DNA from: Dechloromonas denitrificans
GTDB taxonomy: Bacteria > Pseudomonadota > Gammaproteobacteria > Burkholderiales > Rhodocyclaceae
DNA: 64,000 nt
Direction: 5' to 3'
Assembly (NCBI RefSeq): GCF_020510665.1
Contig: NZ_CP075187.1
Coordinates: 2,190,501-2,254,500, forward strand
The position numbers and the translations under genes were made by a program. Positions within the stretch are counted from its first letter, which is position 1, and each line of letters starts with the position of its first letter. Positions 1 through 8,922 of the stretch are shown here, piece by piece. Under the pieces are notes generated by a model. It was not told the DNA's origin. It made no database searches and worked only from the letters and a program-made list of their open reading frames with translations.

Positions 1-1383
1 ACCGAATGCAATATTCTCCTCGATACTGCTATCGGCCAGAAAGATAACCTGGGGCACATGGGCGATATGCGCCTGCCAGGATCGACCGTTTGCTGCAGTA
101 ACCGGCTCTCCATCGACTTCCAGGGCACCCTCGGTCGGTTGCAACAAACCCATCACAATATCCAGCAGGGTGCTTTTCCCACTTCCGGTAGTACCAATGA
201 AGCCGACACGACTGCCTTTGGCAATCGACAGATTCAAGTTTTTCAGAACCAAGGGCGTTTGGGGCGAATAGCGAAATGACAGAGAGCGCAATTCGATCTG
301 ATGCTCAAAGGGGATCGGAGAAGCCACAGGCAAGTCTGCATAATCAGGCAAAGGCTGATCAAGAAGGGCAAGGGTATCTTGCAGGGATGCCTGACTTCCG
401 TGAATCGATGACCAGGCGCCATACAACTGCTGCATCACCGGCAGCAAGCGCTGAGCGCCAAGCGCTAACGCCCCGAGTATTGGTATGGCGCTGGCAACAC
501 CATTCTCTTGCCGGGCAAGCACATAGGCCAGCACTGCGATGAGCGTCATGCCCAAAGCCTCCATCACATATCGCGGCGTCTGACTGATGACCTGGTTGTT
601 ACCTTGAGCCTGACGCAAAAGCTGGTCGGCATTACGATAATTTTCGCAATAGACTGACTGGCTACCATCGACAAGCACATCACGTATTCCTCCCAGCCCC
701 TCCTGCAGACACTGTATGACCTTGGTCGATTCGCGGGCAATGGCATGACTGTTTCTGATTTTCCGGGCTCGGGTTTGCCAGATGAGGAATCCATAGATAC
801 TCCCGAAACCGCCGAAAGCAACCACCGTGATCATCAGATTGACAGACAGCATTACCAGCAAAATTGCAATCAACATGACAATTGAATTAATAATCATCAA
901 CATCGGGGCAATAACGCTGTAAATCACCCCATTCGCCTTGGTCGATATACCGTTGATTACCTCGCTGCTATTACGCGCGACATGAACCGCATAGGGCTGA
1001 AACAATGTTCGACGGTAGATACTGATACCAAGGTCGGCGCCGGTCGCAAAAGAAAGTCGAGTGCTCATCCAAAGCAACACGACTCTCATGGCACCCGCCA
1101 ATAAGGCTGCAATCCCGAACAAGACAGTCAGTGGAAATAAAAGTTGGTCGGGAGAAGTAATGCCCAAGGCTTTAATGAATATCTGAGCGGCATGATGTTC
1201 AAATACTCGGCTGGGCGCGGTCAAAGCACCAAGAAACGGCAAAACAGCACCGATGCTCAATATCTCGGCAAATGACGCAAAAATCATCAAAACAAGCAAA
1301 TAACTGAACTGCCTTCTTCGGCGACTGCTGAAGTGGCGCCAAAGCCGCCCTAGAAGAGCACTTACAGGTTGAGATTGACACAT
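1..1383 (-). CDS. ABC exporter, fused permease/ATPase (3' end outside window)
   Basis: Half-transporter with an N-terminal membrane domain and C-terminal ATPase, running off the left edge; 461 codons are visible. I translated it from the sequence. It starts MCQSQPVSALLGRLWR, has several hydrophobic segments in roughly the first 290 residues, and shows Walker A GTTGSGKST at about residues 397-405 (Lys403) and a Q-loop near HVPQVIFL. The signature motif and Walker B lie beyond the edge. The start ATG lies inside the 3' end of rfbC (22 nt overlap, other frame), so it is probably translationally coupled. Next to dTDP-rhamnose genes, export or flipping of a lipid-linked glycan is the likely role (inference from context); protein or drug export is possible. 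Confidence 0.85.
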   Translation of the reverse strand, partial: MCQSQPVSALLGRLWRHFSSRRRRQFSYLLVLMIFASFAEILSIGAVLPFLGALTAPSRVFEHHAAQIFIKALGITSPDQLLFPLTVLFGIAALLAGAMRVVLLWMSTRLSFATGADLGISIYRRTLFQPYAVHVARNSSEVINGISTKANGVIYSVIAPMLMIINSIVMLIAILLVMLSVNLMITVVAFGGFGSIYGFLIWQTRARKIRNSHAIARESTKVIQCLQEGLGGIRDVLVDGSQSVYCENYRNADQLLRQAQGNNQVISQTPRYVMEALGMTLIAVLAYVLARQENGVASAIPILGALALGAQRLLPVMQQLYGAWSSIHGSQASLQDTLALLDQPLPDYADLPVASPIPFEHQIELRSLSFRYSPQTPLVLKNLNLSIAKGSRVGFIGTTGSGKSTLLDIVMGLLQPTEGALEVDGEPVTAANGRSWQAHIAHVPQVIFLADSSIEENIAFG

Positions 1384-1940
1384 TGGGAGTACTCTCTGAA
1401 ATCAGTGCATGAAATGTCGAACAAGTCGGCTACGGCATCTTTTGGTGAAAGAATAGGCGAGTCAAGAATTGGCCAGATGACCGCCACACTCGGATCATCC
1501 CAGCGAATACATCGCTCATGCTCCGACGCGTAGTAATCCGTCGTCTTGTAGAGAAACTCGGCGGTGTCGCTGAGCGTCAGAAAGCCATGGGCAAAGCCGG
1601 GCGGAACCCAGAACTGCTTTTTGTTCTCGGCCGAGAGAATCTCACCCACCCACTGTCCGTACGTTCTTGAGCCTTTTCTGGTGTCGACCGCGACATCGAA
1701 AACTTCGCCCTGCACGACACGCACCAGCTTGCCTTGCGGCTGGACGACTTGATAGTGCAAACCACGCAAGACGTTTTTGGCGCTTTTCGAATGATTATCC
1801 TGAACAAAGGCGACATCCAGCCCCGTTGCTTCCTGAAAGGCTTTTTGATTGAAGCTTTCGAAGAAAAACCCCCGGTCATCACCAAAAATTTTTGGCTCGA
1901 TGACAAGAACTTCAGGAATCGCAGTTGGCGTGACTTTCAT
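1362..1940 (-). CDS. rfbC: dTDP-4-dehydrorhamnose 3,5-epimerase
   Basis: 192 residues, normal length for RmlC. It epimerises C3 and C5 of dTDP-4-keto-6-deoxyglucose in cytosolic dTDP-L-rhamnose synthesis. Family features visible: DDRGFFFESFN near the N terminus, NHSKSAKNVLRGLHYQ (conserved His region), GKLVRV and the PPGFAHGFLTL motif. Its ATG overlaps the rfbA stop as TAATG, and the following ABC exporter starts inside it, so the four genes form one transcription unit. rfbD, needed for the last step, is not in the cluster as seen here. Confidence 0.95.
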   Translation of the reverse strand: MKVTPTAIPEVLVIEPKIFGDDRGFFFESFNQKAFQEATGLDVAFVQDNHSKSAKNVLRGLHYQVVQPQGKLVRVVQGEVFDVAVDTRKGSRTYGQWVGEILSAENKKQFWVPPGFAHGFLTLSDTAEFLYKTTDYYASEHERCIRWDDPSVAVIWPILDSPILSPKDAVADLFDISCTDFREYSQCVNLNL

Positions 1941-2824
1941 TAGTAAATCTTTGTCTTTAGCATGCCAAGCAAATACTGACCATAGCCGGTCTTGGCATAC
2001 GACTGGGCAACATTGACCAATTCATCGTCAGAAATCCACTTCTGACGCCAGGCAATTTCTTCCGGACAGGCAACTTTCAGACCCTGCCGCTTTTCAATTG
2101 TGGCGATAAATTGCCCCGCCTCAAGCAGCGAATCATGTGTACCGGTATCGAGCCAGGCATAACCGCGCCCCATGATTTCAACCTTAAGCTGATTGCGCTC
2201 TAGGTAAACACGATTGACGTCGGTAATTTCCAACTCGCCGCGTGCGCTAGGTTTGATCGATTTTGCGATGTCGACCACGGCATTGTCGTAAAAATAAAGG
2301 CCGGTGACGGCGTAGCGAGACTTTGGCTCAGCCGGCTTTTCCTCGATCGAGATGGCACGTTGCTCAGCATCGAAGGCAACGACACCGTAACGCTCCGGAT
2401 CCGTCACGGCATAGGCAAAGACAGTCGCCCCCTGGGTGTCGGCATTGGCCGAATGCAACAAATCGCTGAATTCGTGGCCATGAAAGATGTTGTCGCCAAG
2501 AATCAGCGCCGAGGGATCATTACCGACGAAATCAGCGCCCAGAATGAAAGCTTGCGCCAGGCCATCCGGGCTGGGTTGGACGGCATACTGAAGATTGATC
2601 CCCCACTGACTACCATCACCGAGCAACTGGGCAAAACGCGGCGTGTCCTGCGGCGTCGAAATGACCAGAATATCGCGGATTCCCGCCAGCATCAGCGTGG
2701 TCAGCGGGTAATAGATCATCGGCTTGTCGTAGATCGGCAGCAGTTGCTTCGAGACCGACAAGGTGGCCGGATAAAGCCGGGTACCGGAACCACCGGCCAA
2801 GATAATGCCTTTACGTTTGATCAT
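1940..2824 (-). CDS. rfbA: Glucose-1-phosphate thymidylyltransferase
   Basis: 294 residues. Makes dTDP-glucose from dTTP and glucose-1-phosphate, the first step towards dTDP-rhamnose. The start is placed at [19 protein letters not shown], whose ATG overlaps the rfbB stop as ATGA; an upstream in-frame start would add 22 residues unlike the family. The nucleotide-binding loop [25 protein letters not shown] and the EKPAEPKS segment are typical of RmlA. Second gene of the rfbBAC unit. Confidence 0.96.
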   Translation of the reverse strand: MIKRKGIILAGGSGTRLYPATLSVSKQLLPIYDKPMIYYPLTTLMLAGIRDILVISTPQDTPRFAQLLGDGSQWGINLQYAVQPSPDGLAQAFILGADFVGNDPSALILGDNIFHGHEFSDLLHSANADTQGATVFAYAVTDPERYGVVAFDAEQRAISIEEKPAEPKSRYAVTGLYFYDNAVVDIAKSIKPSARGELEITDVNRVYLERNQLKVEIMGRGYAWLDTGTHDSLLEAGQFIATIEKRQGLKVACPEEIAWRQKWISDDELVNVAQSYAKTGYGQYLLGMLKTKIY

Positions 2825-3885
2825 GTACGCGCTCCGTAATTCCGGTCCAGCCACTGGCGATAGCTGCCACTCGTCACCTTGGCCACCCACGCCTGATTAT
2901 CGAGATACCACTGCACCGTCTTGTGGATGCCCGTTTCAAAGGTTTCTGCCGGTTTCCAACCCAGCTTGCGCTCGATTTTGCTTGCATCGATGGCATAACG
3001 GCGATCATGCCCCGGGCGGTCCTTCACGTAAGTAATCTGCGCCTTGTACGGCTTGCCGTCTGAACGCGGACTGAGTTCGTCAAGAATCATGCATAGCGTA
3101 TGAACCACGTCCAGATTGGCCTTTTCATTCCAGCCGCCAACGTTATAGGTCTCGCCAACCCGTCCTGCTTCGAGGACGCGGCGGATCGCACCGCAGTGAT
3201 CTTTCACGTAGAGCCAGTCGCGGATTTGCTGACCGTCGCCATAAATAGGCAGCGGCTTGCCGGCCAGCGCGTTGTGAATGACCAGCGGGATCAGCTTTTC
3301 CGGAAAGTGGTAAGGACCGTAATTGTTCGAGCAATTGGTGGTCAGCACCGGCAAACCATAGGTGTGATGGTAAGCCCGCACCAGATGGTCGCTCGCCGCC
3401 TTGCTGGCTGAATAGGGACTGTTCGGCTCGTAGCGATTGGTTTCGCTGAACGCCGGGTCGTCATGCGCCAGCGAGCCATAGACTTCGTCGGTCGACACGT
3501 GCAGGAAACGGAATGCCGCCTTGGCATCATCCGCCAAGCCGCTCCAGTAAGCGCGCACCGCTTCGAGCAAGCGGAAGGTGCCGACGATATTGGTCTGAAT
3601 GAAATCTTCCGGGCCATGAATGCTGCGGTCGACATGCGATTCGGCGGCAAAATTGAGGATGGCACGCGGCTTGTGCTCGGCCAGCAAACGACTCAGTAGT
3701 TCACCATCGTCAATGCTGCCGTGAATGAAAATATGGCGCGAATCCCCTTGCAGACTAGCCAGGTTATCGAGGTTCCCGGCATAGGTCAGCGCATCGAGAT
3801 TGAGCACAGGCTCATCGCATTGCGCCAGCCAGTCGAGCACGAAATTGCTGCCGACAAAACCAGCGCCACCGGTGACCAGAATCAT
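2821..3885 (-). CDS. rfbB: dTDP-glucose 4,6-dehydratase
   Basis: 354 residues, extended SDR family. Converts dTDP-glucose to dTDP-4-keto-6-deoxyglucose using bound NAD. The N terminus has the Rossmann motif [10 protein letters not shown], then STDEVYGSL and the catalytic YSASKAASD, with SHVDRSI nearby. First gene of rfbBAC; a 47 bp gap separates it from ligE, so it may have its own promoter or share transcription from the gyrA-tyrA unit. One copy of the dispersed 13-base word lies inside it (3621-3633). Confidence 0.97.
   Translation of the reverse strand: MILVTGGAGFVGSNFVLDWLAQCDEPVLNLDALTYAGNLDNLASLQGDSRHIFIHGSIDDGELLSRLLAEHKPRAILNFAAESHVDRSIHGPEDFIQTNIVGTFRLLEAVRAYWSGLADDAKAAFRFLHVSTDEVYGSLAHDDPAFSETNRYEPNSPYSASKAASDHLVRAYHHTYGLPVLTTNCSNNYGPYHFPEKLIPLVIHNALAGKPLPIYGDGQQIRDWLYVKDHCGAIRRVLEAGRVGETYNVGGWNEKANLDVVHTLCMILDELSPRSDGKPYKAQITYVKDRPGHDRRYAIDASKIERKLGWKPAETFETGIHKTVQWYLDNQAWVAKVTSGSYRQWLDRNYGART
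3621..3633 (+). repeat. Dispersed word TGCTGCGGTCGAC, copy 1
   Basis: Exact 13-base match inside rfbB, opposite to the gene's direction; the gene reads it as VDRS. Confidence 0.8.
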
Positions 3886-3932
3886 CTACCCTCCCCCCTT
3901 CAAACTGAACGAGGAAACATCGCTACGCTGCA

Positions 3933-4772
3933 TTACTCGGCCGCTCTGACGCGCAAAAAACTGGCAAAGCGCGGCAAACCATGGCGCGTCAAATCGCGAT
4001 AACGATAGGTCACCGTCGCCCCGATGGCCGGCGGATTATCACGCTGCGCATCACTCAAGCCGGTGCCCAGTGAAAACTCGCGCCCATCATCGGTTTTCAC
4101 GCGCAAGGCACCGAGTCGCCCGGTGTGTTTTCCCTTACCCGGCAAATGCGCGATGACCACAGCCTCGGCATCCTCCCAGGGCTTGACCTTGAGCAAGGTA
4201 TCGCTGCGACCGGTTTCGTAAAGCGCATCGGCGCGATGCAGCATCAAGCCTTCGCCGCCGGCCTTGACCACTTCGTTGAGCCGCTTTTGCAGGCTGTCAC
4301 GGTCAACCACAGGTAATTGCTCAATTTCACGCAACCAAGAGACATTGGCCTGACGAACGAGTTGCCGAATTTGCTCGGCACGTTGACGGAAATCGCCCTC
4401 ACCGCCAGGCAGTTCGAAAATCATGTAGCGGACCTGGCGCCACTCGGCATCATCCGGCACGTCGCGCCGGACAATCCCGGAAAGCCGCTCGAAAGTACCG
4501 CGCCCGAGCCACAATTCGCCATCCAGCGAACGCTTCGGCAAACCATCAAGGAACCATTGCGGCGCATTGATTTCGCGTCCGCTGCGAAAACGCAGGGTTT
4601 TTCCATCCCAAACGGCCCGCACACCGTCCAGTTTTTCGCTGACCAGATAACGCGTCACATCGACCTGATTGCGATAGACCTCGGCCAGCAAAATAGCAGG
4701 CGCTGCGGCATGCGGCAAGGCAGGGAAAAACAACACCCAGGCAAGCAGAATGATCCGCCACAGCCCCGCCAT
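3933..4772 (-). CDS. ligE: Secreted (periplasmic) ATP-dependent DNA ligase, LigE type
   Basis: 279 residues. Minimal ATP-dependent DNA ligase with an N-terminal signal peptide (MAGLWRIILLAWVLFFPALPHAAA), so it should act in the periplasm. Motif I EKLDGVRA gives the adenylated Lys47; LDGELWLGRGTFE is motif III, EGLMLHR motif IV and LLKVKPWEDAEAVV motif V. The start is the ATG overlapping the tyrA stop (TGATG); a longer reading adds five residues. Known family members in Neisseria and other Gram-negatives join nicked DNA outside the cytoplasm and have been linked to competence or extracellular DNA. It sits at the end of the gyrA-tyrA unit. Confidence 0.9.
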   Translation of the reverse strand: MAGLWRIILLAWVLFFPALPHAAAPAILLAEVYRNQVDVTRYLVSEKLDGVRAVWDGKTLRFRSGREINAPQWFLDGLPKRSLDGELWLGRGTFERLSGIVRRDVPDDAEWRQVRYMIFELPGGEGDFRQRAEQIRQLVRQANVSWLREIEQLPVVDRDSLQKRLNEVVKAGGEGLMLHRADALYETGRSDTLLKVKPWEDAEAVVIAHLPGKGKHTGRLGALRVKTDDGREFSLGTGLSDAQRDNPPAIGATVTYRYRDLTRHGLPRFASFLRVRAAE

Positions 4773-5638
4773 CAGTCCCCCGCCCAATCGCGGCGTGCCT
4801 TGCGAGCCACGCCGAAGACTTCCTCCAGGCGGACACCGTCGTTTTGAGCCAAGGCCAGTCGCAACTCATCGAGTTGCGCCCGATAACTATCAAGCTCACC
4901 AAGCAATGCCTCACGATTGGCCAGACAGATATCACGCCACATTTCCGGATGGCTTGCTGCAATCCGGGTGAAATCGCGAAAGCCCGAGGCGGCAAAAGTG
5001 AAAAATACGTCAGCATCCTCGCGCACGGCGAGATCGTGCACCAAGGCAAATGAAAGCAGGTGCGGCAGATGGCTGACGGCGGCGAAAACACGGTCATGCG
5101 CCTCCGGTGTCAGCTCGTAAATATCCGCTCCACACAAAGACCAGGCGCGTTTGATATGGTCAAGCGAGTCGTCGCTGTTCTCCGGCAAAGGCGTAACAAC
5201 AACCTTCTTGCCCTCATACAAGTCGTAACGTGCCGCCGACGGACCGCTATTCTCGGCCCCGGCAATCGGGTGCGCCGGAACAAACTGGCTAATTCGGTCA
5301 CCAAAGGCGGCGCGCGCAGCGGCGACAACATCTCCCTTGGTCGAACCACCATCGGTAACGATGGTATTCGGCCCGAGATAAGGCGCAATGCGGTTGAAAA
5401 TCTCCGGCATCTGGGCGACCGGCGTCGCCACCAGAATAATGTCGGCATCTTCGATTTCGTGATTCGGATTGATGCCAGCCCGGTCGATCACGCCCAACTG
5501 CTGCGCCGAACGCAAGGTCGCCGGCGTGCGCCCGAAACCGACAACCTCCTCCACCGCGCCCGCTTCCTTGAGCGCGAGCGCGAACGAACCACCGATCAGA
5601 CCGGTCCCGAAAACAACAAGTTTGCCGAACTCCGGCAT
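4772..5638 (-). CDS. tyrA: Prephenate/arogenate dehydrogenase
   Basis: 288 residues. NAD(P)-dependent oxidative decarboxylation of prephenate (or arogenate) on the way to tyrosine. N-terminal Rossmann motif VFGTGLIGGSFALAL, then VTDGGSTKGDVV and the substrate-binding HPIAGAENSGP; helical C-terminal domain. Monofunctional, lacking a fused chorismate mutase. It starts directly after the hisC stop and is followed by ligE with a 1 nt overlap. In many betaproteobacteria aroA-cmk-rpsA follows here (general knowledge); here ligE does. Confidence 0.95.
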   Translation of the reverse strand: MPEFGKLVVFGTGLIGGSFALALKEAGAVEEVVGFGRTPATLRSAQQLGVIDRAGINPNHEIEDADIILVATPVAQMPEIFNRIAPYLGPNTIVTDGGSTKGDVVAAARAAFGDRISQFVPAHPIAGAENSGPSAARYDLYEGKKVVVTPLPENSDDSLDHIKRAWSLCGADIYELTPEAHDRVFAAVSHLPHLLSFALVHDLAVREDADVFFTFAASGFRDFTRIAASHPEMWRDICLANREALLGELDSYRAQLDELRLALAQNDGVRLEEVFGVARKARRDWAGD

Positions 5639-6727
5639 TTAGAGCGCCTTCTCCAGCGCCTCCAGGAAGCGCGCATTTTCGGACTCTTTGCCGATCGTGA
5701 CGCGCAACCACTCCGGCAGGCCGTAGCCGCCGATCGGACGCACAATAACACCCTGCTTGAGCAATTTCTGGTTTACCCCGGCACCATCGCCAACCTTGAA
5801 GGTCACGAAATTACCGTGCGGGACGATGTACTCAAGCCCCAATTTATCCAGCGCCGCGATGATCTGGGCCATGCCACGCTGGTTCAGTTCATAACTTGCG
5901 GCCACGAACTCAACATCATCAAGCGCCGCAATCGCTGCTGCAATGGCCAGATTATTGACGTTGAACGGCTGACGGACGCGATTCATCAAATCGGCGATTT
6001 CGGCTGAAGCAAGGGCATAACCGACGCGCAAACCGGCCAGACCGAAGATTTTCGAGAAGGTCCGCGTCACCACCAGGTTCGGGAAATCCTTGATCCAGCT
6101 GGCCGTGTCGACACGCTCGGCCGGCGGCAAATACTCGTTGTAAGCCTCGTCGAGCACGACCACGACATCCTTCGGTACGCTTTCCAGGAAAGCACGGATC
6201 TCCGGATAAGGCAGGAAGTTGCCGGTCGGATTATTCGGATTGGCAATCCAGACAATTCGCGTATCAGGCCGGATGGCGGCACGCATGGCCGCCAGATCGT
6301 GACCAAAGTTCTTTGCCGGGGTGGCAATCAACTCTGCCCCGGTCGACAGCGTGGCCAGCGGGTAAACCGCAAAGGCATGCTGGGCAAAAACGGCTGAACG
6401 GCCAGGCGCCAGAAAAACACGAGCGATCAGATCGAGTACGTCGTTTGAACCGTTGCCGAGCACCACCTGATTGGGATTCAGTGCAGCACGATCCGCCACT
6501 GCCTTGATCAGATCGAACTGATCGGGATAACGCTCGATGCCGCCAATCGCAGCCTCAACAGCCAGCTTCGCCTTCGGGCTCATGCCCAGCGGATTTTCAT
6601 TCGATGCCAGCTTGACGATGCTTTCGACCGGAATGCCCATTTCGCGGGCCAGTTCGGTGATCGGCTTACCCGGCTGGTAAGGCGAAATAGCACGGACATA
6701 CGACAAGGCTTGTTCAGCAAGACTCAT
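5639..6727 (-). CDS. hisC: Histidinol-phosphate (or aromatic) aminotransferase
   Basis: 362 residues from the ATG at 6727, preceded by GAGG at a suitable distance; an in-frame TTG at 6742 is less likely. PLP-dependent class I/II aminotransferase: ASNENPLG at the N terminus, NPNNPTGN, VLDEAYNEY and TRTFSKIFGLAGLRVGY with Lys226 as the probable Schiff-base lysine. Placed between pheA and tyrA, it probably transaminates aromatic keto acids (HisC2/AroJ-like role) as well as, or instead of, imidazole acetol phosphate. This role is inferred from context. Confidence 0.92.
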   Translation of the reverse strand: MSLAEQALSYVRAISPYQPGKPITELAREMGIPVESIVKLASNENPLGMSPKAKLAVEAAIGGIERYPDQFDLIKAVADRAALNPNQVVLGNGSNDVLDLIARVFLAPGRSAVFAQHAFAVYPLATLSTGAELIATPAKNFGHDLAAMRAAIRPDTRIVWIANPNNPTGNFLPYPEIRAFLESVPKDVVVVLDEAYNEYLPPAERVDTASWIKDFPNLVVTRTFSKIFGLAGLRVGYALASAEIADLMNRVRQPFNVNNLAIAAAIAALDDVEFVAASYELNQRGMAQIIAALDKLGLEYIVPHGNFVTFKVGDGAGVNQKLLKQGVIVRPIGGYGLPEWLRVTIGKESENARFLEALEKAL

Positions 6728-6738
6728 GGGAGCAATCC

Positions 6739-7830
6739 TCAATAAACCGCAACCGGGTAGGACCCGAGAATTTTCATGTAAGCCGCACGCCGGCCGAGTT
6801 CATCAAGCGCCGCCTTGACCGGTGCATCGTCACGATGCCCTTCGACGTCGACATAAAAAACGTATTCCCACAGCGCATTGCGTGCCGGCCGTGACTCCAG
6901 GCGGCTCATCGAGACACCGGAAGTCGACAGCGGCAACAGCAGTTCATGCAGCGCCCCGGTGCGATTCGGCGCCGACATGATCAGCGAAGTCTTGTCGCGA
7001 CCGGACGGACCGGCATCGTGGCGACCGAGCACCAGGAAGCGCGTCGTATTGTTCGGCTCGTCTTCGATATTTTCAGCCAGACGCGGCAGGCTGTAGCGCG
7101 CCGCAGCTGCCTCACCGGCAATCGCCGCCGTACCGGCTTCTTCGGAAGCCTTCTGGGCAGCCTGGGCATTGCTGCCGACCGAAATGCGCTGGGCATTCGG
7201 CAACATCCGGTTCAGCCATTCGTGGCACTGGGCCAAGGACTGGGCGTGGGAATAAACACGAGTAATGTTGTTCAGATCCGTTTCGTTGGTCAGCAAATTC
7301 TGGTGAATACGCAAAACCACTTCGCCGCAGATTTTGAGCTGCGTACCGAGCAACAGATCCATCGTCCGACCGACCGCGCCCTCGGTTGAGTTTTCGACCG
7401 GAACCACGGCGTATTGCGCGTGACCGGACTCCACTTCACGGAAGACATCGTCGATCGACGACTGCGGCAATAGACGCGCGGCATGACCAAAGTGCTTGGT
7501 CGCGGCAGACTCCGAGAAGGTGCCGAGCGGACCGAGGAAGGCGATGCCTAATGGCTGCTCAAGCGACAGACAGGCGGACATGACCTCGCGGAAAAAGAAG
7601 GTAATGTTTTCGCCCAGCAAGGGACCAGGATTTTGCTCCTGCAAACGACGCAAGACTTGCGCCTCGCGCTCGGGACGGTAGATGTAGCCGGCGTCGCCAT
7701 GCTCAGCCTTGATCTCACCAACCTTTTGCGCGCAACGGGCGCGCTGGTTAAGCAGGCGGAGCAATTCGGCGTCAATGCCGTCAATTTCGGTGCGCACACC
7801 GGCCAGGGCCTTCTGCAGTTCGTCGCTCAT
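6739..7830 (-). CDS. pheA: Bifunctional chorismate mutase/prephenate dehydratase
   Basis: 363 residues. N-terminal AroQ-type chorismate mutase (about residues 1-90), prephenate dehydratase domain (about 95-275, with FLGPLGTFSE and NNTTRFLVLG) and a C-terminal ACT domain carrying the ESRP phenylalanine-binding motif. Makes phenylpyruvate from chorismate in the cytosol; feedback inhibition by Phe is expected from the ACT domain. Starts 6 nt after serC and ends 11 nt before hisC. Confidence 0.97.
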   Translation of the reverse strand: MSDELQKALAGVRTEIDGIDAELLRLLNQRARCAQKVGEIKAEHGDAGYIYRPEREAQVLRRLQEQNPGPLLGENITFFFREVMSACLSLEQPLGIAFLGPLGTFSESAATKHFGHAARLLPQSSIDDVFREVESGHAQYAVVPVENSTEGAVGRTMDLLLGTQLKICGEVVLRIHQNLLTNETDLNNITRVYSHAQSLAQCHEWLNRMLPNAQRISVGSNAQAAQKASEEAGTAAIAGEAAAARYSLPRLAENIEDEPNNTTRFLVLGRHDAGPSGRDKTSLIMSAPNRTGALHELLLPLSTSGVSMSRLESRPARNALWEYVFYVDVEGHRDDAPVKAALDELGRRAAYMKILGSYPVAVY

Positions 7831-7836
7831 TGTGGA

Positions 7837-8922
7837 TTAACCGTTGCGTTTGGCGAAATCGTTCATGAATTCCACCAGCGCCTGAACACCGGCGAGCGGA
7901 ACCGCGTTGTAGATCGAGGCACGCATGCCGCCGACCGATTTGTGGCCTTTCAGCGAGACCAGGCCGGCAGCCTTCGACTCTGCCAGGAATGCCGCATCCA
8001 GCCCGGCATCAGCCAGCGTAAACGGGACATTCATGCGCGAGCGGCAATCGACATCGACCGGATTGACATAGAAATCACCGGAGTTGTCGATGCATTCGTA
8101 CAAAATACGTGCTTTTTCAGCGTTGACCGCGTCAATGCCCGCCAGACCGCCCTGCTTCTTCAACCACTGGAAAACCAGCCCGGCAATATAGATACCGTAA
8201 GTCGGTGGCGTGTTGAGCATCGAACCATTTTCGGCCATCACCGCGTAATCCATCACGCTCGGAATGGTCAGCGGCGCCATGCCGAGCAACTCTTCGCGCA
8301 TGATGACCAGCGTCAAACCGGACGGACCGATATTTTTCTGCGCCCCGGCATAGATCATGCCGAATTTCTCGACATTGACCGGACGCGACAGGATGTGCGA
8401 CGACATGTCGGCAACCAGCGGCACGCCGGTATCGGCAATGCGCTCGGCCGGAATCTCGACGCCGTGAATCGTTTCGTTGGTGCACACGTGCAGGTAAGCA
8501 GCGAAGGGATCAAGCTTGATCTCTTCGGCCACCGGCAAACGCGTGAAGGCACTGCCTTCCGTCGATGCGGCACAGCGCACCGAACCGATACGCTGCGCTT
8601 CCTTCAGGGCCTTCTTGGACCACGAGCCGGTCACGATGTAATCGGCCGAACGACCGGCCAGCAGGTTCATCGGGATCTGAGCGAACTGCTGCGTCGCACC
8701 GCCCTGCAGGAAAAGCACCTTGTAATTGGCCGGAATCCCCATCAACTCGCGCAGGTCGGCTTCGGCCTGCTCGATGATGCTGGTGAACTCCTTGCCGCGA
8801 TGGCTCATCTCCATCACGCTGCAACCGGCGCCGTGCCAGTCGAGCAGTTCTTCCTGCGCCTGGCGCAGGACTTCTTCTGGGAGAGCAGCCGGACCGGCGC
8901 TGAAATTCCAGATTCGACTCAT
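7837..8922 (-). CDS. serC: Phosphoserine aminotransferase
   Basis: 361 residues. PLP enzyme converting 3-phosphohydroxypyruvate to phosphoserine (serine synthesis) and acting in pyridoxal phosphate synthesis. N terminus IWNFSAGPAALPEEV and the lysine motif GAQKNIGPSGLTLV are diagnostic. The ATG overlaps the gyrA stop by 1 nt (TGATG), placing it second in the gyrA unit. Confidence 0.97.
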   Translation of the reverse strand: MSRIWNFSAGPAALPEEVLRQAQEELLDWHGAGCSVMEMSHRGKEFTSIIEQAEADLRELMGIPANYKVLFLQGGATQQFAQIPMNLLAGRSADYIVTGSWSKKALKEAQRIGSVRCAASTEGSAFTRLPVAEEIKLDPFAAYLHVCTNETIHGVEIPAERIADTGVPLVADMSSHILSRPVNVEKFGMIYAGAQKNIGPSGLTLVIMREELLGMAPLTIPSVMDYAVMAENGSMLNTPPTYGIYIAGLVFQWLKKQGGLAGIDAVNAEKARILYECIDNSGDFYVNPVDVDCRSRMNVPFTLADAGLDAAFLAESKAAGLVSLKGHKSVGGMRASIYNAVPLAGVQALVEFMNDFAKRNG

